NCBI GenBank assembly: GCA_036277615.1
Contig: DASUMQ010000072.1
Span: forward strand, 1 to 32,097
DNA: 32,097 nucleotides
Direction of reading: 5' to 3'
DNA from: RPQJ01 sp036277615
Lineage (GTDB): Bacteria; Pseudomonadota; Gammaproteobacteria; Steroidobacterales; Steroidobacteraceae
Positions within the stretch are counted from its first letter, which is position 1, and each line of letters starts with the position of its first letter. Shown here in pieces: positions 1 through 7,570 of the stretch. Made by a program: the position numbers and the translations under genes. Under the pieces are notes generated by a model. That model was given only the letters and a program-made list of their open reading frames with translations. It searched no databases and was not told the origin of the DNA.

Positions 1-1122
1 CTGCAGGTACACGATGGGCAAGTCGTTCTGGCAGCACTGCTGGATGAAGTGCGTCGCCTTGGCCGAGCCCGCCGGGTCGAGCGGACCGTTGTTGGTGATG
101 AACGCGGCCGGCTGGCCGGAGATCGAGGCGTGGGCGCAGACTGTGGCCGCGCCGTAGGTGGCCTGGAATTCGCTGAAGTCCGAGTCGTCGCAGAGCCGCG
201 CGAGCACCTCACGCATGTCGACCGGCTTGCGGCCGTCGACCGGCATGACGCCCAGCAGTTCGTCCATTCCGAAACGCGGCGCACGACCTTCGGGGCGTGG
301 AGGTTCATGGCGCCGCCAGGCGAGGCGCGCGAGGTGGTCGCGCATGGCCCGGATCGCGTCGGCGTCGTCTTCGGCGAGATACTCGGCGAGGCCCGAGACC
401 GACGCGTGCATGAGCGCGCCGCCGAGGTCCTCCTCGGTCGCGATCTCGCCCGTGGCGGCCTTGAGCAGCGGCGGCCCGGCCAGGAACGCGCGGGCCCGGT
501 CGCGCACCATCACGACGTAATCGGAGAGCCCCGGCATGTAGGCACCGCCGGCCGTCGCGCTGCCGTGCACGACGGTGAGCACCGGGATGCCCGCGGCCGA
601 GAGCCGTGCGAGCCGGGCGTAGTGCGAACCGCCGAAGATGAAGTCCTCGACCCGATAGCGCAGCAGGTTGGCGCCGGCCGATTCGACCAGGTGCACGAAC
701 GGCAACCGGTTCTCCAGCGCGAGCTGCTGCGCACGCTGGAATTTCTCGAGACCCATCGGCTGCAGCGCACCGGCCTCGATGCCGGAGTCGTCGACCACGA
801 CGAGGCAGTGCGCGCCGCTGATCACGCCGATTCCGGCCAGCAGGCCGCCGCCGGGCACGGATCTGTCCGGGTCCGGCACGTCGAGCAGGAAACCCGCGCA
901 GGCCGACAACTCGAGCCACGGAGCGCCTGCGTCGAGCAGCAGCGCGAGGCGTTCGCGCGGCAGCAGTTGCCCGCGCTTCGCGAACCGCGGGCCGGCACGG
1001 CTCGACGCAGTCGCCGCACGCTCGCGCAACGCGTCGTGCCGCTCGATCAGCCCGAGCATGTGTGCGCGGTTCTCGAGGAACGAGGCGCTGGTGGGATCGA
1101 GCGTGGACCTGAAGACCGGCAT
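1..1122 (-). CDS. Acyl-CoA carboxylase, carboxyltransferase (beta) subunit, 3' end outside window
   Basis: Transfers the carboxyl group from biotin to an acyl-CoA; it normally works with a biotin carboxylase/BCCP alpha subunit that is not in this window. The 374 codons present start MPVFRSTLDPTS and run off the left edge, so roughly the last third of a usual ~535-residue subunit is missing. Visible family blocks are LLPRERLALLLD near residue 53, VHGSATAGGAYMPGLSDYVV, and FLAGPPLLKAATGEIATEEDLGGA. The FLAGPPLLKAATGE block is typical of methylcrotonyl-/geranyl-CoA carboxylases and unlike propionyl-CoA carboxylases, which have VTGPDVVK-like sequence there. The SGLAEYLAEDDADA segment looks nearer to the geranyl/unassigned branch than to LiuB, but this is a judgement by eye. 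The ATG at 1122 follows GCGGAG. It is divergent from an acyl-CoA dehydrogenase, an arrangement expected for branched-acyl or terpenoid catabolism. Confidence 0.9.
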   Translation of the reverse strand, partial: MPVFRSTLDPTSASFLENRAHMLGLIERHDALRERAATASSRAGPRFAKRGQLLPRERLALLLDAGAPWLELSACAGFLLDVPDPDRSVPGGGLLAGIGVISGAHCLVVVDDSGIEAGALQPMGLEKFQRAQQLALENRLPFVHLVESAGANLLRYRVEDFIFGGSHYARLARLSAAGIPVLTVVHGSATAGGAYMPGLSDYVVMVRDRARAFLAGPPLLKAATGEIATEEDLGGALMHASVSGLAEYLAEDDADAIRAMRDHLARLAWRRHEPPRPEGRAPRFGMDELLGVMPVDGRKPVDMREVLARLCDDSDFSEFQATYGAATVCAHASISGQPAAFITNNGPLDPAGSAKATHFIQQCCQNDLPIVYLQ

Positions 1123-1156
1123 GACGGCTCCGCGACGGGCGAGGGCCGATCGTAGA

Positions 1157-1172
1157 TCAAGCGCTTGCTTGA
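1157..1172. promoter_or_regulatory. Palindromic operator candidate in divergent promoter (TetR-type)
   Basis: The 16 bases TCAAGCGCTTGCTTGA have perfect 6-bp inverted arms (TCAAGC/GCTTGA) around GCTT, and they contain a second perfect 10-bp palindrome, CAAGCGCTTG, at 1158-1167. The site lies in the 77-bp gap between the divergent carboxyltransferase and acyl-CoA dehydrogenase genes. A TetR gene follows the dehydrogenase. Palindromes of the CAAGC-GCTTG kind are common targets of TetR regulators of acyl-CoA metabolism. That this TetR binds here is inferred. Confidence 0.6.
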
Positions 1173-1193
1173 ATAAAGAGGCGGCCCTACGAT
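1165..1193 (+). promoter_or_regulatory. Sigma-70-like promoter candidate for acyl-CoA dehydrogenase, leaderless geometry
   Basis: TTGCTT (1165-1170) and TACGAT (1188-1193) are 17 bp apart, and the -35 hexamer overlaps the palindromic operator, so a bound repressor would block it. Only 6 nt separate the -10 box from the ATG at 1200, which would put transcription start at or next to the A of ATG. The nearest purine-rich stretch (AAAGAGG, 1175-1181) is too far from the start to be a good ribosome binding site. Confidence 0.45.
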
Positions 1194-1199
1194 GGGTCG

Positions 1200-2372
1200 A
1201 TGGACCCACTCCGGCTCAACCCGGCGCTGCTCACGCCCGAACACGTGGCATTTCGCGACACCGTGCGCCGGTTCGTGGCGCGCGAGCTGGTTCCGCACGT
1301 CGCGCGCTGGGACGAAGCAGGCGAGTTTCCACGCGAGCTGTACGCGAAAGCGGCCGACGCGGGGTTGCTCGGGCTGGGGTTTCCCGCGGAATACGGCGGC
1401 ATCCCCGAGGCTGACGCGTTCCACCGGCTGATCTGCTGCGTGGAACTCGCGCAGTGCGGCGCCGGCGGCGTGCTCGCCTCGCTGATGTCGCACACGATCG
1501 CGGCGCCCCCGATCGCCGCGCTCGGCTCGGCCGAACTCAAGCAACGCGTCCTGCCGCGTTTGCTCGCGGGCGAATGGATCGCCGCGCTCGCGATCACGGA
1601 GCCGTCGGGTGGATCGGACGTGGCGGCGCTGCGCACGACGGCGCGACGCGAGGGAGACCACTATCTCGTCCGGGGCGAGAAGACGTTCATCACCTCCGGG
1701 GTGCGCGCGGACGTCTTCACGGTGGCGGTCCGCACCGAGGCCGAGGCACGCGGCGCACACGGGATCTCGTTGCTGCTGATCGAGCGCGAGCGGCCCGGCT
1801 TCACCCGCACGACCCTGCAGAAGATGGGCTGGTGGGCGTCCGACACCGCGCACCTGCGATTCGACGACGTGCGCGTGCCGGTCGAGAACCTGATCGGCGC
1901 CGAAGGCGAGGGCTTTCGCGCGGTCATGCAGAACTTCAACGCCGAGCGCTTTTCGCTCGCGGCAAACGCACTCGGATTCGCGTGGGTGTGCTACGCGGAG
2001 GCGCTCGACTGGGCACGGGAACGCAGGACCTTCGGGCAGCGCCTGATCGACCACCAGGTCGTTCGTCACCGTTTCGTCGACATGCTCGCGCGCATCGAGG
2101 CGACGCGCGCAGTACTCGAGGACGTCGCCTGGCGACTCGACCACGAACCGACGACCGACCCTGCGGTCGTGGCCTCGATCTGCATGGCCAAGAACACCGC
2201 GACGCGCACGATGCAGTTCTGTGCCGACGCTGCGGTACAGACCCTCGGCGGCCTCGGGTACGTGCGTGGAACCCGCTCCGAGCGCATCTACCGCGAGGTC
2301 AAGGTCAACATGATCGGCGGCGGAGCGGAGGAGATCATGAAGGATCTCGCTGCGCGCCAGCTCGGGTACTGA
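1200..2372 (+). CDS. Acyl-CoA dehydrogenase, FAD-dependent
   Basis: Catalyses alpha,beta-desaturation of an acyl-CoA and passes electrons to ETF. The length (390 residues) is normal. The N-terminal helical domain is followed by the FAD signature AITEPSGGSDVAALR (131-145), GEKTFITSG (159-167), the ERRTFGQ helix (274-280) and QTLGGLGYVRG (347-357). The usual catalytic Glu of the C-terminal 'YEGTSEI' loop is absent: the loop reads MIGGGAEEI (371-379). Glu249 in the NAERFSL segment matches the position of the base in isovaleryl-CoA and long-chain dehydrogenases, whose active-site Glu sits in that earlier helix. This favours a branched or bulky substrate, although many family members share the pattern. 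The TetR gene begins 5 nt downstream, so the two are probably one transcript. The exact substrate cannot be read from sequence. Confidence 0.93.
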   Translation: MDPLRLNPALLTPEHVAFRDTVRRFVARELVPHVARWDEAGEFPRELYAKAADAGLLGLGFPAEYGGIPEADAFHRLICCVELAQCGAGGVLASLMSHTIAAPPIAALGSAELKQRVLPRLLAGEWIAALAITEPSGGSDVAALRTTARREGDHYLVRGEKTFITSGVRADVFTVAVRTEAEARGAHGISLLLIERERPGFTRTTLQKMGWWASDTAHLRFDDVRVPVENLIGAEGEGFRAVMQNFNAERFSLAANALGFAWVCYAEALDWARERRTFGQRLIDHQVVRHRFVDMLARIEATRAVLEDVAWRLDHEPTTDPAVVASICMAKNTATRTMQFCADAAVQTLGGLGYVRGTRSERIYREVKVNMIGGGAEEIMKDLAARQLGY

Positions 2373-2377
2373 ACCCG

Positions 2378-2995
2378 ATGGCCACGCGAGGCCGGCCGCG
2401 CGCGGCGCCCGACGACGAGGACAGCCGGCGGCGGCAGCTGCTGCGCGCCTCCGCGCGGCTGTTCCGCGAGAAGGGCTACGACGGCACGTCGGTCCGCGAC
2501 ATCGCGCAGGCGACCGGCCTGCAGTCGGGCAGCTGGGTCTATCACTTCCCGACCAAGCAGGACATCCTGGTCGCGGTCATGGAGGAAGGTCTCAACGACG
2601 CGCTCGCGCGCATCGTGGCGATCGCCCGACGGGACCTGTCACCGCGCCGGAAATTCGAGGCGCTCGTGCGGACTCACCTCGACACGATCCTCGCGCCGGG
2701 GCAGGACTTCATCCCCGTCGTGCTCTACGAATGGCGCTCGCTCGAGCCTGCGGCGATTCCGCGCGTGACCGCGCCGCTGCGGCGCTACGAAGCTGTCTGG
2801 AAAAAGACGATTGGTGAGCTGCAGCGCGCCGGGGACTGGCCTGGCCGCACCCGCATCGACGCGCTGCTGCTCTTCGGTGCGCTCAACTGGATGGCGCGCT
2901 GGTACTCGCCGAACGGAGCTCTCGACGTCGACGAACTGGCGCGTGAAGCGGTGAAGTTCTTCCTGCGGCCAGCGAGGAAAGTGAAGAGCGGTTAG
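2378..2995 (+). CDS. TetR/AcrR-family transcriptional regulator
   Basis: This 205-residue protein has an N-terminal TetR DNA-binding domain (about residues 17-65) with LLRASARLFREKGYDGTSV and the recognition-helix region SWVYHFPTKQDIL, followed by an all-helical ligand domain of normal size. The start is the ATG 5 nt after the dehydrogenase stop, because the Arg/Pro-rich MATRGRPR leader followed by the HTH is the standard arrangement; the open frame continues upstream only as a shadow of the dehydrogenase. It likely represses the preceding dehydrogenase and the divergent carboxylase through the palindrome at 1157-1172, with an acyl-CoA as plausible inducer (inference). The stop codon TAG lies inside the first heptads of the repeat element at 2987-3080, giving a C-terminus ending in Ser-Gly. 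Confidence 0.92.
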   Translation: MATRGRPRAAPDDEDSRRRQLLRASARLFREKGYDGTSVRDIAQATGLQSGSWVYHFPTKQDILVAVMEEGLNDALARIVAIARRDLSPRRKFEALVRTHLDTILAPGQDFIPVVLYEWRSLEPAAIPRVTAPLRRYEAVWKKTIGELQRAGDWPGRTRIDALLLFGALNWMARWYSPNGALDVDELAREAVKFFLRPARKVKSG

Positions 2996-3080
2996 CGGTT
3001 AGCGGTTAGTAAAGCCGCGGCTGCGCCGCACGGCGACGCAGTTGGCTGCCTATTATCCGCTATCCGCTATCCGCTAATCA
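2987..3080. repeat. Heptad palindromic repeat element, copy A
   Basis: The left arm is three copies of AGCGGTT plus AG (2987-3009). The right arm is three copies of TATCCGC followed by TAATCA (3054-3080). Read inverted, the arms are GCGGTTA x3 against GCGGATA x3, one mismatch per 7 bp. The core (about 3010-3053) is GC-rich and includes CTGCGCCGCACGG, resembling the cores of the other copies. It fills the whole gap between the convergent TetR and DUF885 genes and overlaps both stop codons. See the copies at 23571 and 28594. Confidence 0.85.
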
Positions 3081-4826
3081 CTTCCTCTGTGCCACGTACT
3101 CCTCGAGCACGGCCTGTTCGAGCACCTCGGGCGGCAGCAGCCCCTGGCTCACGATGAAGTCGTGATAGCTCAGCTCGTCGAACTTATCGCCGAGCGCCAT
3201 TTCGGCCCTGATGCGAATCGCCTGCTGGCGTTCGTAGCCGTAAAAATACGACGTGGCCTGGCCGGGCGCGCGGAAGCTGTATCGGTCCGCCTCCTGCTTG
3301 GCCATCGGCTCGGAGAGCACGACCTCCTGCTGGAGGAAACGCTGCGCATCCTGCGGCGTGATCTGGCCGAGGTTGATCATCGGATCGAGGAATGCGCGTG
3401 CGGCGCGCATCAGACGCATCTGCAACGTCGCGAGCTGTCCGTCGAGCGGCAGGTACGGCTTCATGACCGCCTCGGCGTACAGCCCCCAGCCTTCGACGTT
3501 GGCGCTGTTGAACGCGAAGACCGCCCGGGGGATCGACACCCCGGCCTCGATCATGCGCGCGAACTGCAGTTCGTGCCCGGGCCGCGCCTCGTGCACCGTG
3601 AGCGCCCACGTGATCGCGTCGTACGTGAAATCATCCATGCGGGCGCCGGGCGTGGCGTTGGGGTTGTCGAGCGGCAGCACGAATTCCGCGTTCTGGCCGG
3701 TATTGCCGATCAGCTGCGGCGGGCTGATGTGCGGCGCGGGGATCGACGCCGATTCGGCCTCGCTCGCGAGCCGGATCACCGCCGCGCGCTGCGGCAGCGA
3801 GACGACCTTCTCGCGACGGATGATGTCCTCGACGGTCGCGAGTCGCGCCTGGTAGGTCGCGAGCAGCTTGTCGTTGGGAATGGTCTCCCGCTTGAGCGCG
3901 CGCAGCACGTCGCGGTAGTCGCTCGACGGCAGCTTGCGTTCGGCCGCCACGAGTCGCGCGATCGCCTGCATCTCGTCGCGTGTCTGCACGAAGCCGACCA
4001 GCGCGCGGTCGATCAGTTGCTGCGGCTCGACCTTGACGCCGAAACCGCGCAGGTTGTCGGCGTAGATCGCGGGCGGCAGCCGGTTGTCCTTGCGCGCCCG
4101 CGGCAGCATTTCCTTGCGCACCCAGTCGGCGTGCCGGCTCAGCTGGCCTTCGAGCGCCGCGAAGTCCTTTTCCCAGCCCTTGAGGCCGCTCTTCCTGAAC
4201 GCCTCGCGGACGCCGTCCACGTAGCGGGCCTGGTTCGCGAGCGACTGGTCGATTTCGACCGTCCACGGTCCGGTCAGGCCCGCGGTGGCGAAGCGCTCGC
4301 GCATGCGTTGCTGCGCCAGTTCGACGAACGGCTCGTAGCCCGGCTCCCGGCCGGTGTACTTGCGCAAGCGCGCAAGCGCGGCGGGGTAGCGCTTCGCGTC
4401 GACGCGCGCGTCGAGCAACCGCTCGAAGCTGCGGAACAAGGTCTCGTTGACGTCGAACCACGGCAGCATGTACTGGCGGTTCAGCCGCGAGGTCGTGACC
4501 TGCTCGCGCGCCGCCTGCACCAGGATCCGCAGGTCCTGCTTGACGCGCGGATCGGCCGCAGTCGCGATCCGCGACTCGAGTTCCGTGGCGACCCGCTCGA
4601 GGTCGGCCTCGAATCGTTCGTCGTAGCGCGGCTTGAGATCGAAGATTTCCTCGTCGTGGCCTTCGACGCCCAGTGCGGAGGCCTGTTCGGGGGCATAGCG
4701 GGCCATGATCTCGAGCAGGGGCTGGGCGTTGGCGTTGCTTTGGGCGAGCCAGTCCTCGGCCGCGAGCGCAGTAACGCTCGCGAGCGTGGCGACGAGCGCC
4801 ACCAGGGTGCGCAGGGTTGGATGCAT
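3078..4826 (-). CDS. DUF885 family protein, exported, metallopeptidase-like
   Basis: The 582-residue protein starts with a signal peptide (MHPTLRTLVALVATLASVTALAA, probable cleavage after ALAA). It carries the DUF885 hallmark HEARPGH (His412 to about 418, followed by ELQF), a HExxPGH motif thought to bind metal, and the downstream block NVEGWGLYAEAVM, also characteristic. These features resemble zinc carboxypeptidase-like folds; the activity of most DUF885 proteins is not established. The start at 4826 is supported by the signal peptide and by GAAGGA upstream. It is convergent with the TetR gene, and its stop codon overlaps the end of repeat element A. It is divergent from the DUF1302 gene across a 456-bp gap and may be unrelated to that cluster. 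It is one of several exported peptidase-like proteins in the window. Confidence 0.88.
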   Translation of the reverse strand: MHPTLRTLVALVATLASVTALAAEDWLAQSNANAQPLLEIMARYAPEQASALGVEGHDEEIFDLKPRYDERFEADLERVATELESRIATAADPRVKQDLRILVQAAREQVTTSRLNRQYMLPWFDVNETLFRSFERLLDARVDAKRYPAALARLRKYTGREPGYEPFVELAQQRMRERFATAGLTGPWTVEIDQSLANQARYVDGVREAFRKSGLKGWEKDFAALEGQLSRHADWVRKEMLPRARKDNRLPPAIYADNLRGFGVKVEPQQLIDRALVGFVQTRDEMQAIARLVAAERKLPSSDYRDVLRALKRETIPNDKLLATYQARLATVEDIIRREKVVSLPQRAAVIRLASEAESASIPAPHISPPQLIGNTGQNAEFVLPLDNPNATPGARMDDFTYDAITWALTVHEARPGHELQFARMIEAGVSIPRAVFAFNSANVEGWGLYAEAVMKPYLPLDGQLATLQMRLMRAARAFLDPMINLGQITPQDAQRFLQQEVVLSEPMAKQEADRYSFRAPGQATSYFYGYERQQAIRIRAEMALGDKFDELSYHDFIVSQGLLPPEVLEQAVLEEYVAQRK

Positions 4827-4945
4827 CGGGGAAGCGTCCTTCGGTCGGAAAAGGGGGCGAGCGCGATCGTGCGCTCATGCGCCAATCATCGTGCAATCGG
4901 CGTTGCCGTGCGCGTCGGCCGGTCGCTCGCTGGCGTCGATCCATC

Positions 4946-4960
4946 GCGTTGCTGCAACGC
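4946..4960. promoter_or_regulatory. 15-bp perfect palindrome GCGTTGC-T-GCAACGC
   Basis: Two perfect 7-bp arms around a single T, 120 bp upstream of DUF885 and 323 bp upstream of DUF1302. Extra half-sites GCAACGC (4995-5001) and GCAACG (near 5043-5048) follow on the same strand. It has the size and symmetry of a dimeric-repressor operator. No regulator in the window can be assigned to it. Confidence 0.4.
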
Positions 4961-5058
4961 AAAACCGAGCTCCGGCTTGCTGCATGGCGAAAATGCAACG
5001 CTCGCTTCAGTTGTCAGGTGGTCTGGTGGCTGGCAACCTTGCGCAACGGGGTTCATCG

Positions 5059-5084
5059 GTAGTGGTATTTCGGATACTCACTAC
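5059..5084 (+). promoter_or_regulatory. Imperfect inverted repeat with TTCG-type loop upstream of DUF1302
   Basis: GTAGTGGTAT (5059-5068) pairs with ATAC-T-CACTAC (5074-5084) apart from one bulged T, with TTCGG between the arms. It could be an operator or, if transcribed, an RNA hairpin in the leader of the DUF1302 transcript. The AT content is higher here than in the surroundings, as expected of a promoter region. Confidence 0.35.
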
Positions 5085-5222
5085 TGTGGTTGTTGCATGC
5101 CGGGTCTAGCCTCTCAAAGCTGCCCGTGTCAGATGCGACGACGGCCCGGACCGGCCAAGCCCTGCGCACAAGACGCATTGCCGGCCCCGGGGGAGGACGA
5201 AGGGATGCCGCGTACGTGGTCG

Positions 5223-5241
5223 GGGACCCGTGATGGGTCCC
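5223..5241 (+). promoter_or_regulatory. Inverted repeat GGGACCC-N5-GGGTCCC before DUF1302
   Basis: Perfect 7-bp arms around GTGAT, ending 41 nt before the DUF1302 start. It probably lies in the mRNA leader if the promoter is further upstream, where it would form a stable hairpin. It has no T-tract, so a simple terminator is unlikely. Its role is unknown. Confidence 0.4.
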
Positions 5242-5282
5242 GAGTGACGGAATTGGACTCACAGGCAACTGGGGGATTTGTA

Positions 5283-7553
5283 ATGACGATCGAAACGAAG
5301 AATGGCCGCAGCACGGTGCTGGCCGCAGTGATCGGCACGGTGCTCGCGTCCTACGCGGGCGGGGCCGCAGCGCTCGAATTCGACTTCGAGGACGGCGCCA
5401 AGCTGAACTGGAACACGACGGTTTCCGTCGGCGCCAGTTTCCGTGCCGAGGAGCCGAGCCGCTGGCTCTACACGCGCGCGGACGGATCGCTGATCGGCCT
5501 TTACACCCCCAACCTGATCCCGGGTACGCCCGTGGGCCCGAAGGACGGCCTGGCCGGCAACCATGCGGCCGGTGATGCCAACCTGAACTTCGACAAGGGC
5601 GACATGTTCTCGGCGCCCGCCAAGATCATCACGGACCTGGAATACAAGAAGGGCCGTTTCGGCGCGCTGGTGCGCGCCAAGTTCTGGTACGACTACGCGC
5701 TCGAGAACAACGAAGTGCGCGTGGGCAGCCAGGCCAACAACTACAACGGCGTACGCCCGGGGCTGGGCCCGGTGCCCGGCTTCCTGCCCTGCACGTTCCC
5801 GGGCGCCAACCCGGCGAACTGCCTGCCGGTGTCGCCGGCCGGTCAGAACCTCTGGCCTGAGGCGAAGCTCAGCGACGAGGGCTTCGAGGACGAGCAGAAG
5901 TTCACCAACGCGTACCTGCTCGACGCCTACGTCTACGGCTCGTTCGCCGTGCACGATTCCGACGTGCAGGTGCGTCTCGGCAACCAGGTGATCAACTGGG
6001 GCGAGAGCATCTTCATCCAGGGCGTGAACCAGATTAACCCGATCGACGTGCCGGCGGCCCGCCGCGCCGGCGCCGAGCTCAAGGAAATCCTGCTGCCGGT
6101 GTGGGCTGCCTACGCCAACTGGGGCTTCAACTGGGGTTCGGTCGAGGCGTTCTACCAGCTCGAGTGGAACAACACCTCGGTGGACGCCTGCGGCACGTAC
6201 TTCTCCGTGACCAGCACGCAGATCGGCGCCGATCCGGGCTCCTGCGAGAGCGTCACGGTGGTCGGCGGCCAGCTCGGCAACCTGGCGCCCGGCACCGCGT
6301 TCCCGACCGTGCCGCAGCTCGGCTCGCAGCCGTGGCAGGTCGCGGGCCAGTTCGCCGGCACCTACGTCCCCGGGATCCAGGGCCGCGAGGCCGACGACAT
6401 GGGGCAGCTCGGCATCTCGTTCCGGATTCCGATCGACGCGCTCGACACCGAGCTCGGTTTGTATGCGATGCAGATCCACAGCCGCCTGCCGGTGGCCGCG
6501 AGCATCACGGGGACCAACCCGAACGACCTGCCCGCACCGGTGTTCGCCGCGTTGCAGGCACAGGGTATCGTCGGCAACGACGCCTACGGCCCGTACTGGC
6601 GCGTGCCCGGTTCGACGACGCTGCTGCGCAGCCTGATGCCAGGGCCCGAGAAGGGCATCGAGGCGGCGCTCGCGGCGAGCGGCATCAACATCGACCTCGA
6701 GTCCGGCAAGAGCTTCTGGGAATACCCCGAAGACTTGCGGATCTTCGGCGTCAGCGCGGCCACCAACTTGTTCGGCTGGTCGACTTCAGCCGAGTTCAGC
6801 TACCAGGAGAACATCCCGGTCATGGTCAACGGCAACGACCTGGTCGGTGCCGGCGTGCTCGGCATCGGCCCGTACCGGGACAAGGCGGCCGCGGCGCAGG
6901 CGCAGAGCGCGGGCACCTACCTGACCGGCCACAAAACCTTCACCAAGCGGCAGTTGCAGGCGAACTTCGTCAAGACGTTCAGCAACTTCGTGGGCGCCGA
7001 GACCCTCGCGCTGGTGGGCGAGGCGGGCGCGCAGTGGAACAACGTGCCCGACTACACCGAGGGGGGCATCCGCTACGGCCGTGGTTTCATGTACGGCACT
7101 GGATCGAGCGCCGCCTACGGCCCGGGCGGCAGCCCGGCCGGACAGCCCACGCTGGGGGGCGCCAGCCTCGGCAACCTGTGCTCGCCGACGTTCGTCGGCC
7201 TGCCGGTTCCGTTCGCTAACACGCTTTACAACCCGCACCCGATCGGCTGCAAGAACGACGGTTACGTCACCGACTTCGCGTGGGGCTATCGCCTGCGTGT
7301 GTCGATGGATTACAACAACGTCATGAATTCGGGTATCACGGTGACGCCGAGCGTGTTCTGGCTGCACGACGTGGAAGGCGTGTCGATGGACCCGGCGTTC
7401 AACGAGGACCGCAAGACCCTGGGCCTGGGCCTGCGGTTCAACCTGAACAAGAAGTACCTTGTCGACCTGAACTACGTCGACTACGACGACGAGAACTTCG
7501 ATCCGCTGTTCGACCGCGACTACTACTCGGCGTCGTTCAGCGTGACGTTCTGA
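5283..7553 (+). CDS. DUF1302 family outer-membrane protein
   Basis: This 756-residue protein has a signal peptide (hydrophobic core AAVIGTVLASYAGGAAA, mature protein from about LEFDFEDG) and then beta-strand-rich sequence to a C-terminus ending in aromatic SASFSVTF, typical of an outer-membrane barrel. DUF1302 blocks are visible: VRLGNQVINWGESIFIQG, QINPIDVPAARRAGAELKE and VEAFYQLEWN. The start at 5283 is chosen over the long upstream open frame because it gives the signal peptide and follows GGGGGATTTGTA. DUF1302 genes occur with DUF1329, YCF48-like and RND genes in many Proteobacteria, often near genes for fatty-acid, terpenoid, steroid or polyester use. An outer-membrane channel or receptor for a hydrophobic compound is the usual inference, unproven here. 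DUF1329 starts 17 nt downstream. Confidence 0.9.
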   Translation: MTIETKNGRSTVLAAVIGTVLASYAGGAAALEFDFEDGAKLNWNTTVSVGASFRAEEPSRWLYTRADGSLIGLYTPNLIPGTPVGPKDGLAGNHAAGDANLNFDKGDMFSAPAKIITDLEYKKGRFGALVRAKFWYDYALENNEVRVGSQANNYNGVRPGLGPVPGFLPCTFPGANPANCLPVSPAGQNLWPEAKLSDEGFEDEQKFTNAYLLDAYVYGSFAVHDSDVQVRLGNQVINWGESIFIQGVNQINPIDVPAARRAGAELKEILLPVWAAYANWGFNWGSVEAFYQLEWNNTSVDACGTYFSVTSTQIGADPGSCESVTVVGGQLGNLAPGTAFPTVPQLGSQPWQVAGQFAGTYVPGIQGREADDMGQLGISFRIPIDALDTELGLYAMQIHSRLPVAASITGTNPNDLPAPVFAALQAQGIVGNDAYGPYWRVPGSTTLLRSLMPGPEKGIEAALAASGINIDLESGKSFWEYPEDLRIFGVSAATNLFGWSTSAEFSYQENIPVMVNGNDLVGAGVLGIGPYRDKAAAAQAQSAGTYLTGHKTFTKRQLQANFVKTFSNFVGAETLALVGEAGAQWNNVPDYTEGGIRYGRGFMYGTGSSAAYGPGGSPAGQPTLGGASLGNLCSPTFVGLPVPFANTLYNPHPIGCKNDGYVTDFAWGYRLRVSMDYNNVMNSGITVTPSVFWLHDVEGVSMDPAFNEDRKTLGLGLRFNLNKKYLVDLNYVDYDDENFDPLFDRDYYSASFSVTF

Positions 7554-7570
7554 TTCCAGGAGAGACACAG

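Larger units (their letters stand above)
4827..5282. other. 456-bp divergent regulatory region, no gene seen
   Basis: This is the gap between the divergent DUF885 and DUF1302 genes. I see no convincing gene or structured RNA family. It holds three inverted repeats (4946-4960, 5059-5084, 5223-5241) listed separately, and further GCAACG half-sites near 4995 and 5043. A frame open across this gap on the plus strand is continuous with DUF1302 but lacks a plausible protein and is taken as a shadow. No clear -35/-10 pair could be fixed, and a sigma-54 site was considered and rejected on spacing. Confidence 0.6.

Noticed and set aside
49..1155. A 368-codon plus-strand frame at the left edge
   Set aside because: Antisense to the carboxyltransferase, whose conserved blocks are clear on the minus strand.
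2987..3080. CRISPR array at the tandem repeats
   Set aside because: Units are 7 bp with no spacers and are arranged as inverted arms; no cas genes are near.
5028..5046. Possible sigma-54 promoter (GG...GC) before DUF1302
   Set aside because: GG to GC spacing is 7 or 11 rather than 10, and TTGCG follows a poor -24 element.
3162..5282. A 2.1-kb open plus-strand frame continuous with DUF1302
   Set aside because: It is antisense to the well-supported DUF885 gene, has Arg/His/Val-rich shadow composition, and DUF1302 has its own signal peptide and SD at 5283.
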